The notes: generated from the letters alone by a model not told the origin. DNA of 64,000 nucleotides from Methylovirgula sp. HY1 (GCF_019343105.1 NZ_CP073764.1:1426001-1490000), one strand, 5' to 3'; positions 18,828-29,611 are shown, counted from the stretch's first letter. Made by a program: numbers and translations.

Positions 18828-20246
18828 CTACCGCGGCAATACCGTGGATCCCATCAAGAACAGATCCACATTATGGGCGGCCTGACGTCCTTCGCGGATC
18901 GCCCAGACGACCAGCGATTGGCCGCGCCGCATGTCGCCGCAGGTAAAGACTTTGTCGACCGAGGCCTTATAGGTCCTGGTATCCGCCGCGACATTGCCAC
19001 GCGGATCGAGCGCCACCCCGAGCTTCTCGATGAGCCCGTCGTGGAGGGGCGAGACGAAGCCCATGGCGAGGAGAACGAGATCAGCCTCGAGTTCGAAAGA
19101 GCTTCCCGGAATTTCCTGCATCGTCGCATCGATCCGGACGCAACGGAGCTTCTTCACCACACCGTTTTCGCCAATGAACTCCTTCGTGAGCACGCCGAAA
19201 TCGCGTTTCGCGCCCTCTTCATGGCTCGACGTCGTGCGCAGCTTCATCGGCCAATCCGGCCAAGTGAGAAGCTTGTTTTCCTTCTCCGGCGGCATGGCCA
19301 TGATTTCGAGCTGCGTGACGCTGACGGCGCCTTGCCGGACCGATGTGCCGATGCAATCAGAGCCCGTGTCACCGCCGCCGATCACGACGACATGCTTGCT
19401 CGAAGCGAGGATCGGATCATTGCTCACGATCGGCTCACGGCCGATGCGGCGATTTTGCTGGGTCAAAAAATCCATGGCGAAATGGATGCCGCCGAGATCA
19501 CGCCCCGGAACCGGGAGATCGCGCGGCTTTTCAGCGCCGCCGGCAAGAACCACGGCATCATATTCGGCGACGAGCCGATTGGGATCGAGATCGACGCCGA
19601 CATTGACGCCGCCGTGGAACTGCACGCCTTCCGCCACCATCTGATGGACGCGGCGATCGATCAGATGCTTTTCCATCTTGAAGTCCGGAATGCCGTAGCG
19701 CAACAGGCCGCCGGGCTTCAGATTCTTTTCGAAGACATGCACATCATGGCCGGCGCGGGCGAGCTGCTGCGCACAGGCGAGGCCGGACGGTCCGGCGCCG
19801 ACGATGGCGACGCGCTTGCCGGTTTTGCGCTCGGCCGGCTCGGGCTTGACCCAGCCATTGGCAAAAGCGCGATCGACGATCGTGCATTCGATCGTTTTGA
19901 TCGTCACCGGCGTTTCGTTGAGGTTCAGCGTGCAAGCGGCTTCGCAAGGCGCCGGGCAGATGCGGCCGGTGAATTCAGGAAAATTATTGGTCGAATGGAG
20001 GTTGCGCGCCGCCTCTTCCCAATCCGAATGATAGACGAGATCATTCCAATCCGGGATCTGATTGTTGACCGGGCAACCGGTATGGCAATAGGGGATGCCG
20101 CAGTTCATGCAGCGCGCTGCCTGATCCTTCGTCGCTTCTTCCGAAAGCGGGATCATGAACTCGCGATAATGCCTGATTCGATCCGAGGCGGGCTCATAGC
20201 GCCGATCCCGCCGATCGATTTCGAGGAAGCCCGTGACCTTGCCCAT
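18828..20246 (-). CDS. gltD: Glutamate synthase small subunit GltD
   Basis: 472 residues from the ATG at 20246. The frame is open for another 51 codons, but those would translate the upstream REP-like repeat, so the later start is chosen; it gives the family N-terminus [15 protein letters not shown]. The cysteine cluster [20 protein letters not shown] (about residues 46-65) binds 4Fe-4S centres. An FAD motif ([20 protein letters not shown]) and an NADPH motif ([12 protein letters not shown]) follow. It supplies NADPH electrons to GltB for ammonium assimilation. It lies downstream of gltB in one leftward operon. Confidence 0.94.
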   Translation of the reverse strand: MGKVTGFLEIDRRDRRYEPASDRIRHYREFMIPLSEEATKDQAARCMNCGIPYCHTGCPVNNQIPDWNDLVYHSDWEEAARNLHSTNNFPEFTGRICPAPCEAACTLNLNETPVTIKTIECTIVDRAFANGWVKPEPAERKTGKRVAIVGAGPSGLACAQQLARAGHDVHVFEKNLKPGGLLRYGIPDFKMEKHLIDRRVHQMVAEGVQFHGGVNVGVDLDPNRLVAEYDAVVLAGGAEKPRDLPVPGRDLGGIHFAMDFLTQQNRRIGREPIVSNDPILASSKHVVVIGGGDTGSDCIGTSVRQGAVSVTQLEIMAMPPEKENKLLTWPDWPMKLRTTSSHEEGAKRDFGVLTKEFIGENGVVKKLRCVRIDATMQEIPGSSFELEADLVLLAMGFVSPLHDGLIEKLGVALDPRGNVAADTRTYKASVDKVFTCGDMRRGQSLVVWAIREGRQAAHNVDLFLMGSTVLPR

Positions 20247-20281
20247 GCCCAATCCGATTATGTGAGTGCCTGTGGTGTGCG

Positions 20282-20410
20282 TACCCTCTCCCAGTGGGAG
20301 AGGATGGCCGGCGGAGCCCGCCGGGTGAGGAGTACGGCTCGGCGCTTTGAAAGAGTGCAACCCCTCATCCGTCATGCTTCGCATGACACCTTCTCCCATT
20401 GGGAGAAGGA
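20282..20410. repeat. Composite REP-like element in the gltB-gltD spacer
   Basis: Three stem-loops lie in tandem: CCTCTCCC/GGGAGAGG (20285-20303), a GC-rich CCGGCGG/CCGCCGG hairpin just after it, and CCTTCTCCC/GGGAGAAGG (20389-20409). The first and third have opposite-facing tails, a BIME-like layout. The GGGTGAGGAG tail is shared with the repeat at 3182-3227. Being inside the gltBD transcript it may set the GltB:GltD ratio. Confidence 0.7.
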
Positions 20411-20447
20411 CTGCGCGCCATAGACTTGAGTTTCATCCTATTCGAAT

Positions 20448-23400
20448 TTATTCCCCGGCTGCCGCCAGCAGCGGCAGATCGTCGTCTTTCTGCGCCATCA
20501 TCTCTTCGAGCGCGCGCCGATATTCGACCGGCATAACCTTGCGGAACTTGCCCTTATACTCATCCCATTTGTCGAGGATCACCCGCGCCCGCAGCGACCC
20601 TGTATGGGCCGCATGATTGGCGATGAGCTGATGCAGACGTTCGGCATCATAGCGTGTCATGTCCCGCATGACATCGACACGACCATGGAAATCGAGATCA
20701 CCGCCCTGGTGATAGCTCTTCTGCATCGCTTCCTCTTCTTCGACGACCGGCTCGAGATCGACCATGGCGAGATTGCAACGCGCCTCGAATGTGCCGTCCT
20801 CATCGAGAACATAGGCAATGCCTCCCGACATGCCCGCGGCAAAATTGCGCCCCGTCTTGCCGATGACGACGACGACGCCGCCGGTCATATATTCGCAGCC
20901 GTGATCGCCGACCCCTTCGACGACGGTGATCACGCCGGAATTGCGGACAGCAAAACGTTCGCCGGCCACGCCGCGAATATAGCATTCGCCCGCGATCGCA
21001 CCATAAAGCACCGTATTGCCGACGACGATCGAGTCCTCTGCCGCAACGCGACTTTCCGCCGGCGGATAGATGACGAGCCTGCCGCCGGAAAGGCCCTTGC
21101 CGACGTAATCATTGGCCTCGCCTTCGAGCTCCAAAGTCACGCCGCGCGCGAGCCAGGCACCAAAGCTCTGACCCGCCGTGCCCTGCGCACGCACATGGAT
21201 GGTCTCGTCCGGCAGGCCCGCATGACCATAGCGCCGCGCAATGACACCCGACAACATGGCGCCTGTCGTGCGGTCGGTATTGTTGATCTTCGTCTCGATC
21301 CGGATCTTCGTCCCATGTTCGATCGCGGGTTCCGCCTGCGCGATGAGCTGCCGATCGAGCACACTCGCGACGCGATGATCCTGCCGCGTCGAATGGAAAA
21401 TCGCTTCCGGGTCGGTCGCCACCGGCTTGTGAAAGAGCTTGGAGAAATCCAACCCCTGCGCCTTCCAATGGTCGACGAGTTTCTGCCGGTCGAGCATCTG
21501 CATCTGACCGATCATTTCATTGAATGTGCGATAGCCGAGGGCGGCCATCAACTCCCGCACTTCCTCGGCAACGAAGAAGAAGAAATTGATGACATGCTCA
21601 GGCTGCCCAAGGAATCGCTTACGCAGCACGGGGTCTTGCGTCGCAATGCCGACCGGGCATGTGTTGAGATGGCATTTGCGCATCATGATGCAGCCCGCGG
21701 CGATCAGCGGCGCGGTCGCAAAGCCGAACTCGTCGGCCCCCAGCAAAGCGCCGATCACAACGTCGCGGCCGGTCCGCAAGCCGCCATCGACCTGTACCGC
21801 GATGCGCGAACGCAGGCGATTCAAGACGAGCGTCTGATGCGTCTCGGCAAGCCCGATTTCCCAGGGGCTGCCGGCATGCTTGATCGAGGTGAGCGGCGAC
21901 GCCCCAGTGCCGCCTTCATAGCCGGAAACGGTAACATGATCGGCACGCGCCTTGGAGACGCCCGCTGCGACTGTGCCGACGCCAACTTCGGACACAAGCT
22001 TCACCGAGACATCTGCATCGGGATTGACATTCTTCAAGTCGAAGATGAGCTGCGCCAAATCCTCGATCGAATAAATATCGTGATGCGGCGGCGGCGAAAT
22101 CAGGCCGACCCCTTGCGTCGAATGGCGCGTCTTGGCGATCACCGCATCGACCTTATGGCCGGGCAATTGGCCACCTTCGCCGGGCTTGGCGCCCTGCGCC
22201 ATCTTGATCTGCATCATGTCGGAATTGACGAGATATTCGGCGGTGACACCGAACCGGCCGGACGCCACCTGCTTGATCGCCGAGCGCATGGAATCGCCGT
22301 TCGGCATGGGCTTGTAGCGATCGGATTGCTCGCCACCTTCGCCGGTATTCGACTTGCCGCCGATCCGGTTCATCGCGATTGCAAGCGTCGTATGCGCTTC
22401 GCGCGAGATCGAGCCGAAGGACATGGCGCCCGTCGCGAAACGCCGCACGATCGATGCCGCGGATTCGACCTCCTCGAGCGGCACCGGCGCCCGCCCATCT
22501 TCTTCCGCACCCTTGATACGGAAGAGGCCACGAATGGTTAGAAGTTGCTCGTTCTGATCGTTGAGCAAATCCGCATAGGCGCGATATTTCTCCGCCGAAT
22601 TGGCGCGCACGGCATGCTGTAGCAAAGACACCGTCTGCGGCGACCAGCTATGCGCCTCGCCACGCATCCGGAAGGCATAATCGCCGCCGATGTCGAGTGC
22701 ATTGCGATAGATCGGCGCGTCGCCAAACGCGTCTTTGTGCCGCCGCTTCGTTTCCTCGGCAATTTCGACGAGGCCGATACCGCCGATTTGCGACGCGGTG
22801 CCGGTGAAATAATGCGCGACGAAATCGGTGGCGAGGCCGATCGCATCGAAGATCTGCGCACCGCAATAGGATTGATAGGTCGATATGCCCATTTTGGACA
22901 TGATCTTCAAAAGCGCCTTGTCGATCGATTTGACATAGCGCTTGCAGGCCTCGGTGCCGTCGATCTCGTCAGGAAACTCATCCGCCATGGCGGCAATGGT
23001 CTCGAAAGCGAGATAGGGATTGATCGCCTCCGCGCCATAGCCGGCGAGCAGCGCGAAATGATGCACTTCTCGTGCTTCGCCGGTCTCGACGACGAGGCCG
23101 ACCGAGGTCCGCAATCCTTTGCGGATCAAATGATGATGCACCGCCGCGGTGGCGAGCAGCGCGGGAATCGGAATCCGGTCGGGGCCGACGAGACGATCGG
23201 ATAGCACGATGATCGTATAGCCGCCGGTGACCGCCTGTTCGGCGCGGTCGCACAGCCGTGCCAGCGCCTCGGCCATGCCTTCGGCGCCGCGCTCCGCCGC
23301 ATAGGTCATGTCGAGCGTGCGCGTATCGAAAGATTCCTCGAGCATGCCGATGGAGCGGATTTTTTCGAGATCGGCATTGGTCAGGATCGGCTGCCGGACT

Positions 23401-25130
23401 TCGAGCCGTTTGCGCTTGGCATTGCCGGCATGATCGAAAATATTCGGCCGCGGTCCGATGAAGGAGACGAGGCTCATGACGAGTTCTTCGCGGATCGGGT
23501 CAATCGGCGGATTCGTCACCTGCGCAAAGGTCTGCTTGAAATAGGTGTAGAGCAGCTTGGCCTTGCTCGACAGCGCCGAGATCGGCGTGTCATTGCCCAT
23601 CGAGCCGACCGCCTCCTGTCCCGTCACCGCCATCGGCTCGAGCAGCATGGACAGGTCTTCCTGCGTATAGCCGAAGGCCTGTTGACGATCGAGCAGAGAG
23701 ACATCGCTGCGCGTCGCCCGCGCGTCAACGGAATTCAGCTCTTCGAGCTTGATCTGCGTGCGCTGCAACCATTCGCCATAGGGATGCAAGGTCGCCAGCG
23801 TCTTCTTGATTTCGTCATCGGAGATGATGCGGCCCTGTTCGAGATCGACGAGCAGCATCTTGCCCGGCTGCAGGCGCCATTTGGCGATGATCTTCTCTTG
23901 CGGGATCATCGGCAGAACGCCGGCTTCCGACGCCATCACGACAAGCCCATCATCCGTGATGATATAGCGCGCCGGCCGCAGCCCATTGCGGTCGAGCGTC
24001 GCGCCGATCTGGCGGCCGTCAGTGAAAGCAACCGCGGCGGGACCGTCCCAAGGCTCCATCAAAGCGGCATGATATTCATAGAAGGCGCGGCGATCCTCAT
24101 CCATCAGCGGATTGCCGGACCAAGCCTCGGGAATGAGCATCATCATGGCATGGGCGAGCGAATAGCCGCCCTGCACGAGAAATTCGAGCGCATTGTCGAA
24201 ACAGGCCGTGTCCGACTGCCCCTCATAGGAAATCGGCCAGAGCTTTTCGATATCGGCGCCGAAAAGATCGGACGAGACGGAGGCCTGACGCGCCGCCATC
24301 CAATTCACGTTGCCGCGCAGCGTGTTGATCTCGCCATTATGCGCGACCATGCGATAGGGATGCGCCAGCGACCAGGTCGGAAACGTATTGGTCGAAAAGC
24401 GCTGATGCACCAACGCCAGCGCCGTTTCGAACAAGGGTTCGCGCAGATCCTTGAAATAATCGCCAAGCTGGGTCGCGAGCAAAAGCCCCTTGTAGACGAT
24501 CGTGCGCGACGACAGGCAGACCGAATAGAAGCCCTTCGTCCGCGGATCGCGACGATTATAGACCGTGTTTGAAATCACCTTGCGCAGAATGAAAAGGCGG
24601 CGCTCGAAGAGATCCTGCGCGGCGGTGCCGATTCCAACATTCGCGCCGCGGCCAAGGAAGATCTGGCGGATCGCCGGCTCCGTCGGCTTGACGCTCTCGC
24701 CGAGCCCGCTGTTGTCGACCGGGACGTCGCGCCAGCCGAGGAAGCGCTGCCCCTCATCGGCGACGGCCTTCTCGATGATGGCCTCGACAATGGCGCGGCC
24801 CTCGGGATCGCGCGGCAGGAAAAACGTGCCGACGGCATAATCGCCCGGTTCCGGCAAAGCGAAGCCGAGCTTTTCCGCCTGCGCGACGAAGAAGCGATGC
24901 GGGATCTGCACCAACATGCCGCAACCGTCGCCCGCACGCGGATCGGCGCCGACAGCGCCGCGATGATCGAGATTGAGCAGAATCTCGAGCCCCTTGGCGA
25001 CAATGTCATGCGACTTGCTGTTATGCAGATTGGCCACGAACCCGACGCCGCAGCTATCGTGCTCGCGTCCCGGCGCATAAAGACCCTGGGCGAGCGGCAG
25101 AGCTGGATCGAGAGAAGTGTGATCGGGCAT
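20448..25130 (-). CDS. gltB: Glutamate synthase large subunit GltB
   Basis: 1560 residues from the ATG at 25130; a 50-codon upstream extension of the frame lacks conserved sequence. The type-2 glutamine amidotransferase domain begins at Cys27 ([12 protein letters not shown]), which becomes the N-terminal nucleophile after propeptide removal. The central and FMN-binding synthase domains follow, with the [18 protein letters not shown] and [20 protein letters not shown] segments and the 3Fe-4S cysteines in [19 protein letters not shown]. The C-terminal beta-helix GXGXG domain ends the protein. It makes glutamate from 2-oxoglutarate and glutamine with GltD. Full length, no disruption. Confidence 0.96.
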   Translation of the reverse strand: MPDHTSLDPALPLAQGLYAPGREHDSCGVGFVANLHNSKSHDIVAKGLEILLNLDHRGAVGADPRAGDGCGMLVQIPHRFFVAQAEKLGFALPEPGDYAVGTFFLPRDPEGRAIVEAIIEKAVADEGQRFLGWRDVPVDNSGLGESVKPTEPAIRQIFLGRGANVGIGTAAQDLFERRLFILRKVISNTVYNRRDPRTKGFYSVCLSSRTIVYKGLLLATQLGDYFKDLREPLFETALALVHQRFSTNTFPTWSLAHPYRMVAHNGEINTLRGNVNWMAARQASVSSDLFGADIEKLWPISYEGQSDTACFDNALEFLVQGGYSLAHAMMMLIPEAWSGNPLMDEDRRAFYEYHAALMEPWDGPAAVAFTDGRQIGATLDRNGLRPARYIITDDGLVVMASEAGVLPMIPQEKIIAKWRLQPGKMLLVDLEQGRIISDDEIKKTLATLHPYGEWLQRTQIKLEELNSVDARATRSDVSLLDRQQAFGYTQEDLSMLLEPMAVTGQEAVGSMGNDTPISALSSKAKLLYTYFKQTFAQVTNPPIDPIREELVMSLVSFIGPRPNIFDHAGNAKRKRLEVRQPILTNADLEKIRSIGMLEESFDTRTLDMTYAAERGAEGMAEALARLCDRAEQAVTGGYTIIVLSDRLVGPDRIPIPALLATAAVHHHLIRKGLRTSVGLVVETGEAREVHHFALLAGYGAEAINPYLAFETIAAMADEFPDEIDGTEACKRYVKSIDKALLKIMSKMGISTYQSYCGAQIFDAIGLATDFVAHYFTGTASQIGGIGLVEIAEETKRRHKDAFGDAPIYRNALDIGGDYAFRMRGEAHSWSPQTVSLLQHAVRANSAEKYRAYADLLNDQNEQLLTIRGLFRIKGAEEDGRAPVPLEEVESAASIVRRFATGAMSFGSISREAHTTLAIAMNRIGGKSNTGEGGEQSDRYKPMPNGDSMRSAIKQVASGRFGVTAEYLVNSDMMQIKMAQGAKPGEGGQLPGHKVDAVIAKTRHSTQGVGLISPPPHHDIYSIEDLAQLIFDLKNVNPDADVSVKLVSEVGVGTVAAGVSKARADHVTVSGYEGGTGASPLTSIKHAGSPWEIGLAETHQTLVLNRLRSRIAVQVDGGLRTGRDVVIGALLGADEFGFATAPLIAAGCIMMRKCHLNTCPVGIATQDPVLRKRFLGQPEHVINFFFFVAEEVRELMAALGYRTFNEMIGQMQMLDRQKLVDHWKAQGLDFSKLFHKPVATDPEAIFHSTRQDHRVASVLDRQLIAQAEPAIEHGTKIRIETKINNTDRTTGAMLSGVIARRYGHAGLPDETIHVRAQGTAGQSFGAWLARGVTLELEGEANDYVGKGLSGGRLVIYPPAESRVAAEDSIVVGNTVLYGAIAGECYIRGVAGERFAVRNSGVITVVEGVGDHGCEYMTGGVVVVIGKTGRNFAAGMSGGIAYVLDEDGTFEARCNLAMVDLEPVVEEEEAMQKSYHQGGDLDFHGRVDVMRDMTRYDAERLHQLIANHAAHTGSLRARVILDKWDEYKGKFRKVMPVEYRRALEEMMAQKDDDLPLLAAAGE

Positions 25131-25526
25131 CGACGAAAATCCTGGCACAAAAGACGCGGCGACGGCGCGATGAGGACGCTTCCTGCGGCCGGTCCGGCCG
25201 AGCGCCGCGCGCTGATCCCGCTCACCATTCCTCATATTTCCGCCCCCCAGCTCCCGTCGCGAAGCTCGTTTCGAATTCACGCCTCAAAACGAAGCCAATC
25301 GCGCATCATCTCACACCGAACCAAGCCGAAAGGGCCAAGGCAAAAGACCGAGCCATATGGCTAAGCTGGCTTGGATCTGGCGGGCGTCGAAAATGGAAAA
25401 TGGCAGAAATATGCTTGATCGTAAATGGTCAGTAAAGCTGTCCTATCAATAAGGGGCAAGATTACAGATTTTTAAAAAAACACAAGCGCATTCTGCGCGG
25501 GCGCCCATGCAAAACTTCGCTGCCCG
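25131..25526. other. Intergenic region: gltB promoter and ech terminator
   Basis: 396 bases without a supportable gene. It should contain the leftward gltB promoter; the right part carries the terminator-like hairpin of the crotonase gene (25474-25498). Confidence 0.5.
25474..25498 (-). terminator. Intrinsic terminator-like hairpin after the crotonase gene
   Basis: On the minus strand GCGCA-GAA-TGCGC is followed by TTGTG and seven T (plus-strand A tract 25474-25480). It lies just beyond the stop at 25527 and fits a Rho-independent terminator with a short stem. Confidence 0.55.
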
Positions 25527-26300
25527 TCAACCGCCGGTCCAGACAGGTTTGCGCTTGCCGAGAAAGGCTTCGATGCCAATTTTGAAATCCTGGCTTCCGT
25601 AGCAGTCCCGGATAAGGTCTTCGCCCTCTGGGAGATCGGCCGCGACCAGACGGCGCGCGCTTTCCTTGACGGCATGCAAAGTCTTTGGCGCATATGTCGC
25701 GAGGTCGGCGCAAAGCGCGGCGACGCGCGCATCCAGTGCGTCGGCTTCCACGACCTCGACGAGAAAGCCGCAGGCGAGCGCTTCGGCCGCATCGATCGCA
25801 TCCGCCAGCATCAGCATGCGCTTCGTGCGGCCATGCCCGAAACCCGCAATGATCCGAGCCATATTCGCGATCGACAGGCAATTGCCGAGCGTGCGAGCGA
25901 TCGGGACGCTGAATTTGGCCGCCGGCGTTGCAATCCGCAAGTCGCACGCGGCGGCAATTGCAAGCCCGCCGCCGACAGCCCAGCCGTCGATGATGGCAAT
26001 AGTCGGCACTGGCAGACGCTCGAGCTGACCAATCTGCGCGTCGATCCTGGCTTCGTAGGCGATCCCGTCGTCGGCGCCGGAAAAGGCTCGGAACTGCTCG
26101 ATGTCGGTGCCGGCGACAAAAGCCGCGCCACCCGCGCCACGCAACGTCACGACGCGCAGGCACGGATCCGCGGCAATCTGATCGCAAATAGACGCGAGCG
26201 CGTCATACATCGCAAAGGTCATCGCATTGCGCGCGTCCGGCCGATCGAAGACGATCGCGCCAATGCCCTCGGCAACCGTGTAATGTACCTGCCCGCTCAT
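25527..26300 (-). CDS. Enoyl-CoA hydratase/isomerase-family protein (crotonase fold)
   Basis: 257 residues of crotonase fold. Oxyanion-hole segments are GGAAFVAGTDIEQF and GWAVGGGLAIAAACDLRIA. The two glutamates of classical enoyl-CoA hydratase appear to be absent: GGCELA corresponds to GGGLAIA and FGQPEI to FSVPIA. It is therefore more likely an isomerase, a hydrolase/lyase or another crotonase-fold enzyme than a standard hydratase. The start overlaps the CoA-transferase stop by four bases, making them a coupled pair. Substrate is unknown; the neighbour suggests a CoA ester formed by transfer. Confidence 0.82.
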   Translation of the reverse strand: MSGQVHYTVAEGIGAIVFDRPDARNAMTFAMYDALASICDQIAADPCLRVVTLRGAGGAAFVAGTDIEQFRAFSGADDGIAYEARIDAQIGQLERLPVPTIAIIDGWAVGGGLAIAAACDLRIATPAAKFSVPIARTLGNCLSIANMARIIAGFGHGRTKRMLMLADAIDAAEALACGFLVEVVEADALDARVAALCADLATYAPKTLHAVKESARRLVAADLPEGEDLIRDCYGSQDFKIGIEAFLGKRKPVWTGG

Positions 26301-27562
26301 GCCGCGAAGGCTCCGCGCGCCTTAAGTTCCTGCACGGTCGCCGCATCAACACCGAGTTCGGTGAGGATCGCCTCCGTATGCTCGCCGAGCAGGGGCGGAT
26401 GGCGGCGGACCTGCTGCGGCGTGCCATTGAGTTTCACGGGGAAGCCGATGTTGGGCACCTTGCCCTCGATCGGATGATCGATCTCCAGACGCATCTCACG
26501 ATGGCGGCCATGCGCGCTTTCGAACGCCTCGGGGTAGGTATGGATCGGCCCCGCCGGAATGCCGACAGCCAGCAAGACCTCGACCCATTCCTCCGACGTC
26601 TTGGTCGCGAAGCTTTTCTCCAAATCCTCGATCAGCGCCACACGATTGGCCAAACGTGTCGAAATATCCTTGAAACGCGGATCTTCGAGCAGATCCTTTC
26701 GGTCGAGCGTTTCGCACAGCAATTGCCACAGTTTCTGATTGGGAGCGCCCATGACGAAATAGCCGTCCTTGGCGCGCACCGCCTGATAAGGCGCGCTCAT
26801 CCGGTTGGCGGTTCCCAGCGCCGTGGGGACGGCGCCAGTGCCCCAATAATCCGCCACGTCCCACACCGAAAACGCCAGCGCCGCATCGAAAAGCGAAGCA
26901 TCGATATATTGCCCCTTGCCGCTCTGCTGCTGGCCGATATAGGCGGCGAGCACGGCATAGATGGTGAAGAGACCGCAGCCAATATCGGCGACGGGCACGC
27001 CCTTCGCGGGCGGCCCACCCGGATGGCCGGTAACGCTCATGATCCCCGACATGGCTTGCGCCATCAGATCAAAACCGGGACGGCTCGCCCACGGCCCCGT
27101 CTGACCAAAGCCGGAAATGCTCGCATAGATGAGGCGCGGATTGATCTGCCGCAGCGTCTCGTAATCGCAGCGCAGCCGCTGCATGACGCCAGGACGATAA
27201 TTCTCGATCACGATGTCGGCGGTCTCGACCAATTTGTAAAAAATCTCGCGGCCGGCATCAGTTTTCAGATTGAGCGCGACGCTGCGTTTGTTACGATTTA
27301 GGTTGAGGAAGCCGAGACTGTCGCTTCCCTTCATCTTGAAGCCCATGGCGCCACGCGTCTGATCGCCCGCTCCCGGCGGTTCGATCTTGATGACATCGGC
27401 GCCGAGATCGCCGAGCAGCATGGAGGCGAAAGGTCCGGCCATCACCTGACTGATGTCGAGCACACGCACACCCGCCAGCGGCAGCGCCGACGTGCCCTTG
27501 TGGCCCGCGGCATCAGTCTCTTCAGCAGAAGCGGAAAGGTCGGAATCAAGCGGACCGTTCAT
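26297..27562 (-). CDS. Family III CoA-transferase (CaiB/BaiF/FRC type)
   Basis: 421 residues from the ATG at 27562, supported by AAGGAAGAA upstream; an earlier in-frame start lies inside the GntR gene. The family N-terminus LAGVRVLDISQVMAGPFASM and GDLGADVIKIEPP are clear. The catalytic aspartate is in RPGFDLMAQAMSG, and the C-terminal region has the usual KLNGTPQQVRRHPPLLGEH. It should move CoA between carboxylic acids. It overlaps the GntR gene upstream by 17 bases and the crotonase gene downstream by four, so the three form one operon. The acid is unidentified. Confidence 0.88.
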   Translation of the reverse strand: MNGPLDSDLSASAEETDAAGHKGTSALPLAGVRVLDISQVMAGPFASMLLGDLGADVIKIEPPGAGDQTRGAMGFKMKGSDSLGFLNLNRNKRSVALNLKTDAGREIFYKLVETADIVIENYRPGVMQRLRCDYETLRQINPRLIYASISGFGQTGPWASRPGFDLMAQAMSGIMSVTGHPGGPPAKGVPVADIGCGLFTIYAVLAAYIGQQQSGKGQYIDASLFDAALAFSVWDVADYWGTGAVPTALGTANRMSAPYQAVRAKDGYFVMGAPNQKLWQLLCETLDRKDLLEDPRFKDISTRLANRVALIEDLEKSFATKTSEEWVEVLLAVGIPAGPIHTYPEAFESAHGRHREMRLEIDHPIEGKVPNIGFPVKLNGTPQQVRRHPPLLGEHTEAILTELGVDAATVQELKARGAFAA

Positions 27563-28337
27563 CAATTCTTCCTTTATGCGTCGGCTTCCGAGGCTTGGAG
27601 CCGGCCTTGGCATCTATGGGGTTTGGATCGGCGGCATCTCTGGCAATAAAATCACGCGCGATGGCAGCCGTCGTTTCCATCACATGGGCGTCGAGCAAAT
27701 CCGCGAGACGGTGTCCGTCGCGGGCCTCCAGAGCTTCGATGATCCGCTCATGCTCTGCGACGGCGCGCTGCCAATGCGCCGAACTCTTGCGCATGATGAA
27801 ACGGCAGACGTGAATGCGCGTCAGGATCTGCTGGAAGAAGCAAGCCAGCGTGTCGTTTCCGGCGAGATCGAAGAGCGCCTCATGGATCAGCCAATTAAGC
27901 CGCAAATAAGCGGATTCATTGCCTGCACGATAAAAGCCCATCATCTCGTCATGCAGCGCGCGAACCCGCGCAATCTGCTGATCGGAGGCACGCGCGCAAG
28001 CCAGCGCCCCAGCCAAGCGTTCGAGCGCCGCCATGATCGGAAACAGCTCGTCGATCTGCGCATGGGTGATCCGCGCGACGATCGCGCCGCGATGCGGCAG
28101 GATCTGCAACACGCCTTCGGCCGCCAGCACTTTCAGTGCCTCGCGGATCGGCGTGCGCGAAACGCCAAAGCGCACGCAAAGCTCTTCCTCCGGCACTTTG
28201 TCGCCTGGCCGCAGTTCGCCTTCCAGGATCATCTGGCGCAGCGGCGCGACCAGAGTTTCGTGCAGACTCTGTCGCACGAGGGCATGCGTTGACGCCGCCA
28301 TCTCACCCTGTTCATCGAAAGCCGACTTGGATTGCAT
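27546..28337 (-). CDS. GntR-family regulator, FCD (FadR) subfamily
   Basis: 263 residues. The N-terminal winged helix-turn-helix is visible as RFGVSRTPIREALKVLAAEG (about residues 56-75). The C-terminal FCD ligand domain has the metal-binding aspartate/histidine pattern (NWLIHEALFDLAGN, AVAEHERIIEALEARD). As the first gene of the operon with the CoA-transferase and crotonase, it probably controls that operon in response to the pathway acid. An alternative ATG twelve codons downstream (28301) has GGTGAG before it and would keep the DNA-binding domain intact. Confidence 0.88.
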   Translation of the reverse strand: MQSKSAFDEQGEMAASTHALVRQSLHETLVAPLRQMILEGELRPGDKVPEEELCVRFGVSRTPIREALKVLAAEGVLQILPHRGAIVARITHAQIDELFPIMAALERLAGALACARASDQQIARVRALHDEMMGFYRAGNESAYLRLNWLIHEALFDLAGNDTLACFFQQILTRIHVCRFIMRKSSAHWQRAVAEHERIIEALEARDGHRLADLLDAHVMETTAAIARDFIARDAADPNPIDAKAGSKPRKPTHKGRIDERSA

Positions 28338-28634
28338 TATTAATTATCGATCACAACGAAACTGTCAAATCCCTCTAAAGCCGCAGGTTTCAGGACGGAT
28401 TTGGCTCTCGTCTTTCACGAATCTGAGACGGCCGCCGGATTTTGGCGCGCGCGATGCGAGGCGCGCGGGCGACGTTTGGAGGGCGATCGTGCAAATTACG
28501 AGGGGCGCTGAGGCTTATGCTTGCGCGCACCCTCGCCTCATTATCCCTGGCCACACACCGAGCGCTCCGCACCATCCGCGCGCGCGGCTCCTCGGGTCTC
28601 TCCAAGATTTGGCGCATCCTCTATCCGCACCATG

Positions 28635-29270
28635 TCAGGCACCGATAGTTTTTTGAGGCTGGGTTGACTCCGGGACGCCCTCGGCTCGCCGGTTGTGGAA
28701 GCAGGCAATGACGGACTCACTGATGCTGACGAACCTTGCACCGGGGCCTTCGGCGCCTACGCTTCGCCAACTCACGCGTGCGCCTTGGATCAAAAGCGAA
28801 AGCGTGTCGGCAAGGAGTTCGGCTTGAACGATCCCGGCTGCCTGGCAGAGCTTGGCCAAACGATCACGCTGGTTCGTCTTGAAGTGCTCGATGACCTTGC
28901 GCGCCGGATGATCGGGATCGGGCAATTCCGCGGCGGCATTGGCGAGATCGCATCCGATACCGTCCGCAATTGCATATTCGGCGACGGCGCAAACCCAATC
29001 ATGCAGTTGCGCCATCGGATCATCCGGATGCGCCGCCTCGAAGTCATCCCACATCGCTTCGGCTTCAGCCGTAACCTCGCACAAGCAGGCGACGATAAGG
29101 TCGTCCTTTGACGCAAAATGGCGATACAGCGTCATCTTATTCGTGCCCGCCGCCTCCGCGATCGCATCGACGCCGATGCCCCGCAGGCCATGCTTGCGGA
29201 AAAGATAACGGGCCGTTTCGACGATGCGGTCCCGAGGCCGCGGTCGGGACGCGTCGCATCCCTTCGACAT
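28635..29270 (-). CDS. TetR-family repressor of the RND efflux operon
   Basis: 211 residues from the ATG at 29270, preceded by GGAGGA eight bases upstream; a TTG at 29285 is less likely. The N-terminal helix-turn-helix reads GVDAIAEAAGTNKMTLYRHFASKDDL (split across about residues 34-59 in the usual TetR spacing). The ligand domain is variable. It is divergent from an RND pump operon, and two operator-like inverted repeats fill the intergenic region, so it is inferred to repress the pump and itself, with an unknown inducing compound. Confidence 0.88.
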   Translation of the reverse strand: MSKGCDASRPRPRDRIVETARYLFRKHGLRGIGVDAIAEAAGTNKMTLYRHFASKDDLIVACLCEVTAEAEAMWDDFEAAHPDDPMAQLHDWVCAVAEYAIADGIGCDLANAAAELPDPDHPARKVIEHFKTNQRDRLAKLCQAAGIVQAELLADTLSLLIQGARVSWRSVGAEGPGARFVSISESVIACFHNRRAEGVPESTQPQKTIGA

Positions 29271-29312
29271 TTGTCTGTCCTCCAAAATTATTGTGTTTGC
29301 CTACTTGACAGT

Positions 29313-29357
29313 GTGTTACCGGTCAGTAACATAGGTGCCGTTACTGACCGGTAACAC
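29313..29357. promoter_or_regulatory. Paired TetR operators: perfect 18-bp inverted repeat
   Basis: GTGTTACCGGTCAGTAAC (29313-29330) is repeated as an exact reverse complement at 29340-29357, with a 9-base spacer. Each arm is itself nearly palindromic (TTAC...GTAA), resembling the TTACTGACCGGTAA class of TetR operators. It lies 43 bases upstream of the TetR start and 78 bases upstream of the small ORF, and overlaps a TTGACA (29305-29310). Confidence 0.8.
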
Positions 29358-29434
29358 CCTCGTGATCGCACGTCAAGTTGACAGCGACCGCGAACTCGAC
29401 GGCAGCCGCCATGCCGACGAGAAAGGAGCTGCCC

Positions 29435-29611
29435 ATGATTTTCCGGCCCAAAGAACGGATGATCACCGAACTTCTCGGTGATCCTCTCGTCCAAATGATG
29501 ATGCATGCGGACCGTGTCGATCCGCAAGACTTGGCGCGCGAACTGCACAAGCTTGCGAACGCCCTTAAGCCCAAATCCCTCCCAATTGCCTGCAGGGTCT
29601 GTCCCGCGTGA
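29435..29611 (+). CDS. 58-residue protein coupled to the RND pump gene
   Basis: A small ORF starts at ATG 29435 with AAAGGAG six bases upstream, one of the better ribosome sites in the locus. It encodes MIFRPKERMITELLGDPLVQ, then a methionine/histidine patch (MMMHAD), and ends CRVCPA. Its stop (29609-29611) overlaps the GTG start of the RND gene (29608), a GTGA junction that implies translational coupling. It is predicted soluble and largely helical. Function is unknown; it may simply drive pump translation, or act as a small pump partner. Confidence 0.6.
   Translation: MIFRPKERMITELLGDPLVQMMMHADRVDPQDLARELHKLANALKPKSLPIACRVCPA

Noticed and set aside
20247-20399. N-terminal extension of GltD by 51 codons
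   Set aside because: It would translate the REP-like repeat; the family N-terminus begins at 20246.
18873-20423. 516-codon open frame on the plus strand
   Set aside because: Antisense to gltD; no domain and poor composition.
20604-22541. 645-codon open frame on the plus strand
   Set aside because: Antisense to gltB with no recognisable domain; a composition artefact.
25131-25280. N-terminal extension of GltB by 50 codons
   Set aside because: The extension is basic, unlike family propeptides; the ATG at 25130 places the nucleophile cysteine at residue 27, as expected.
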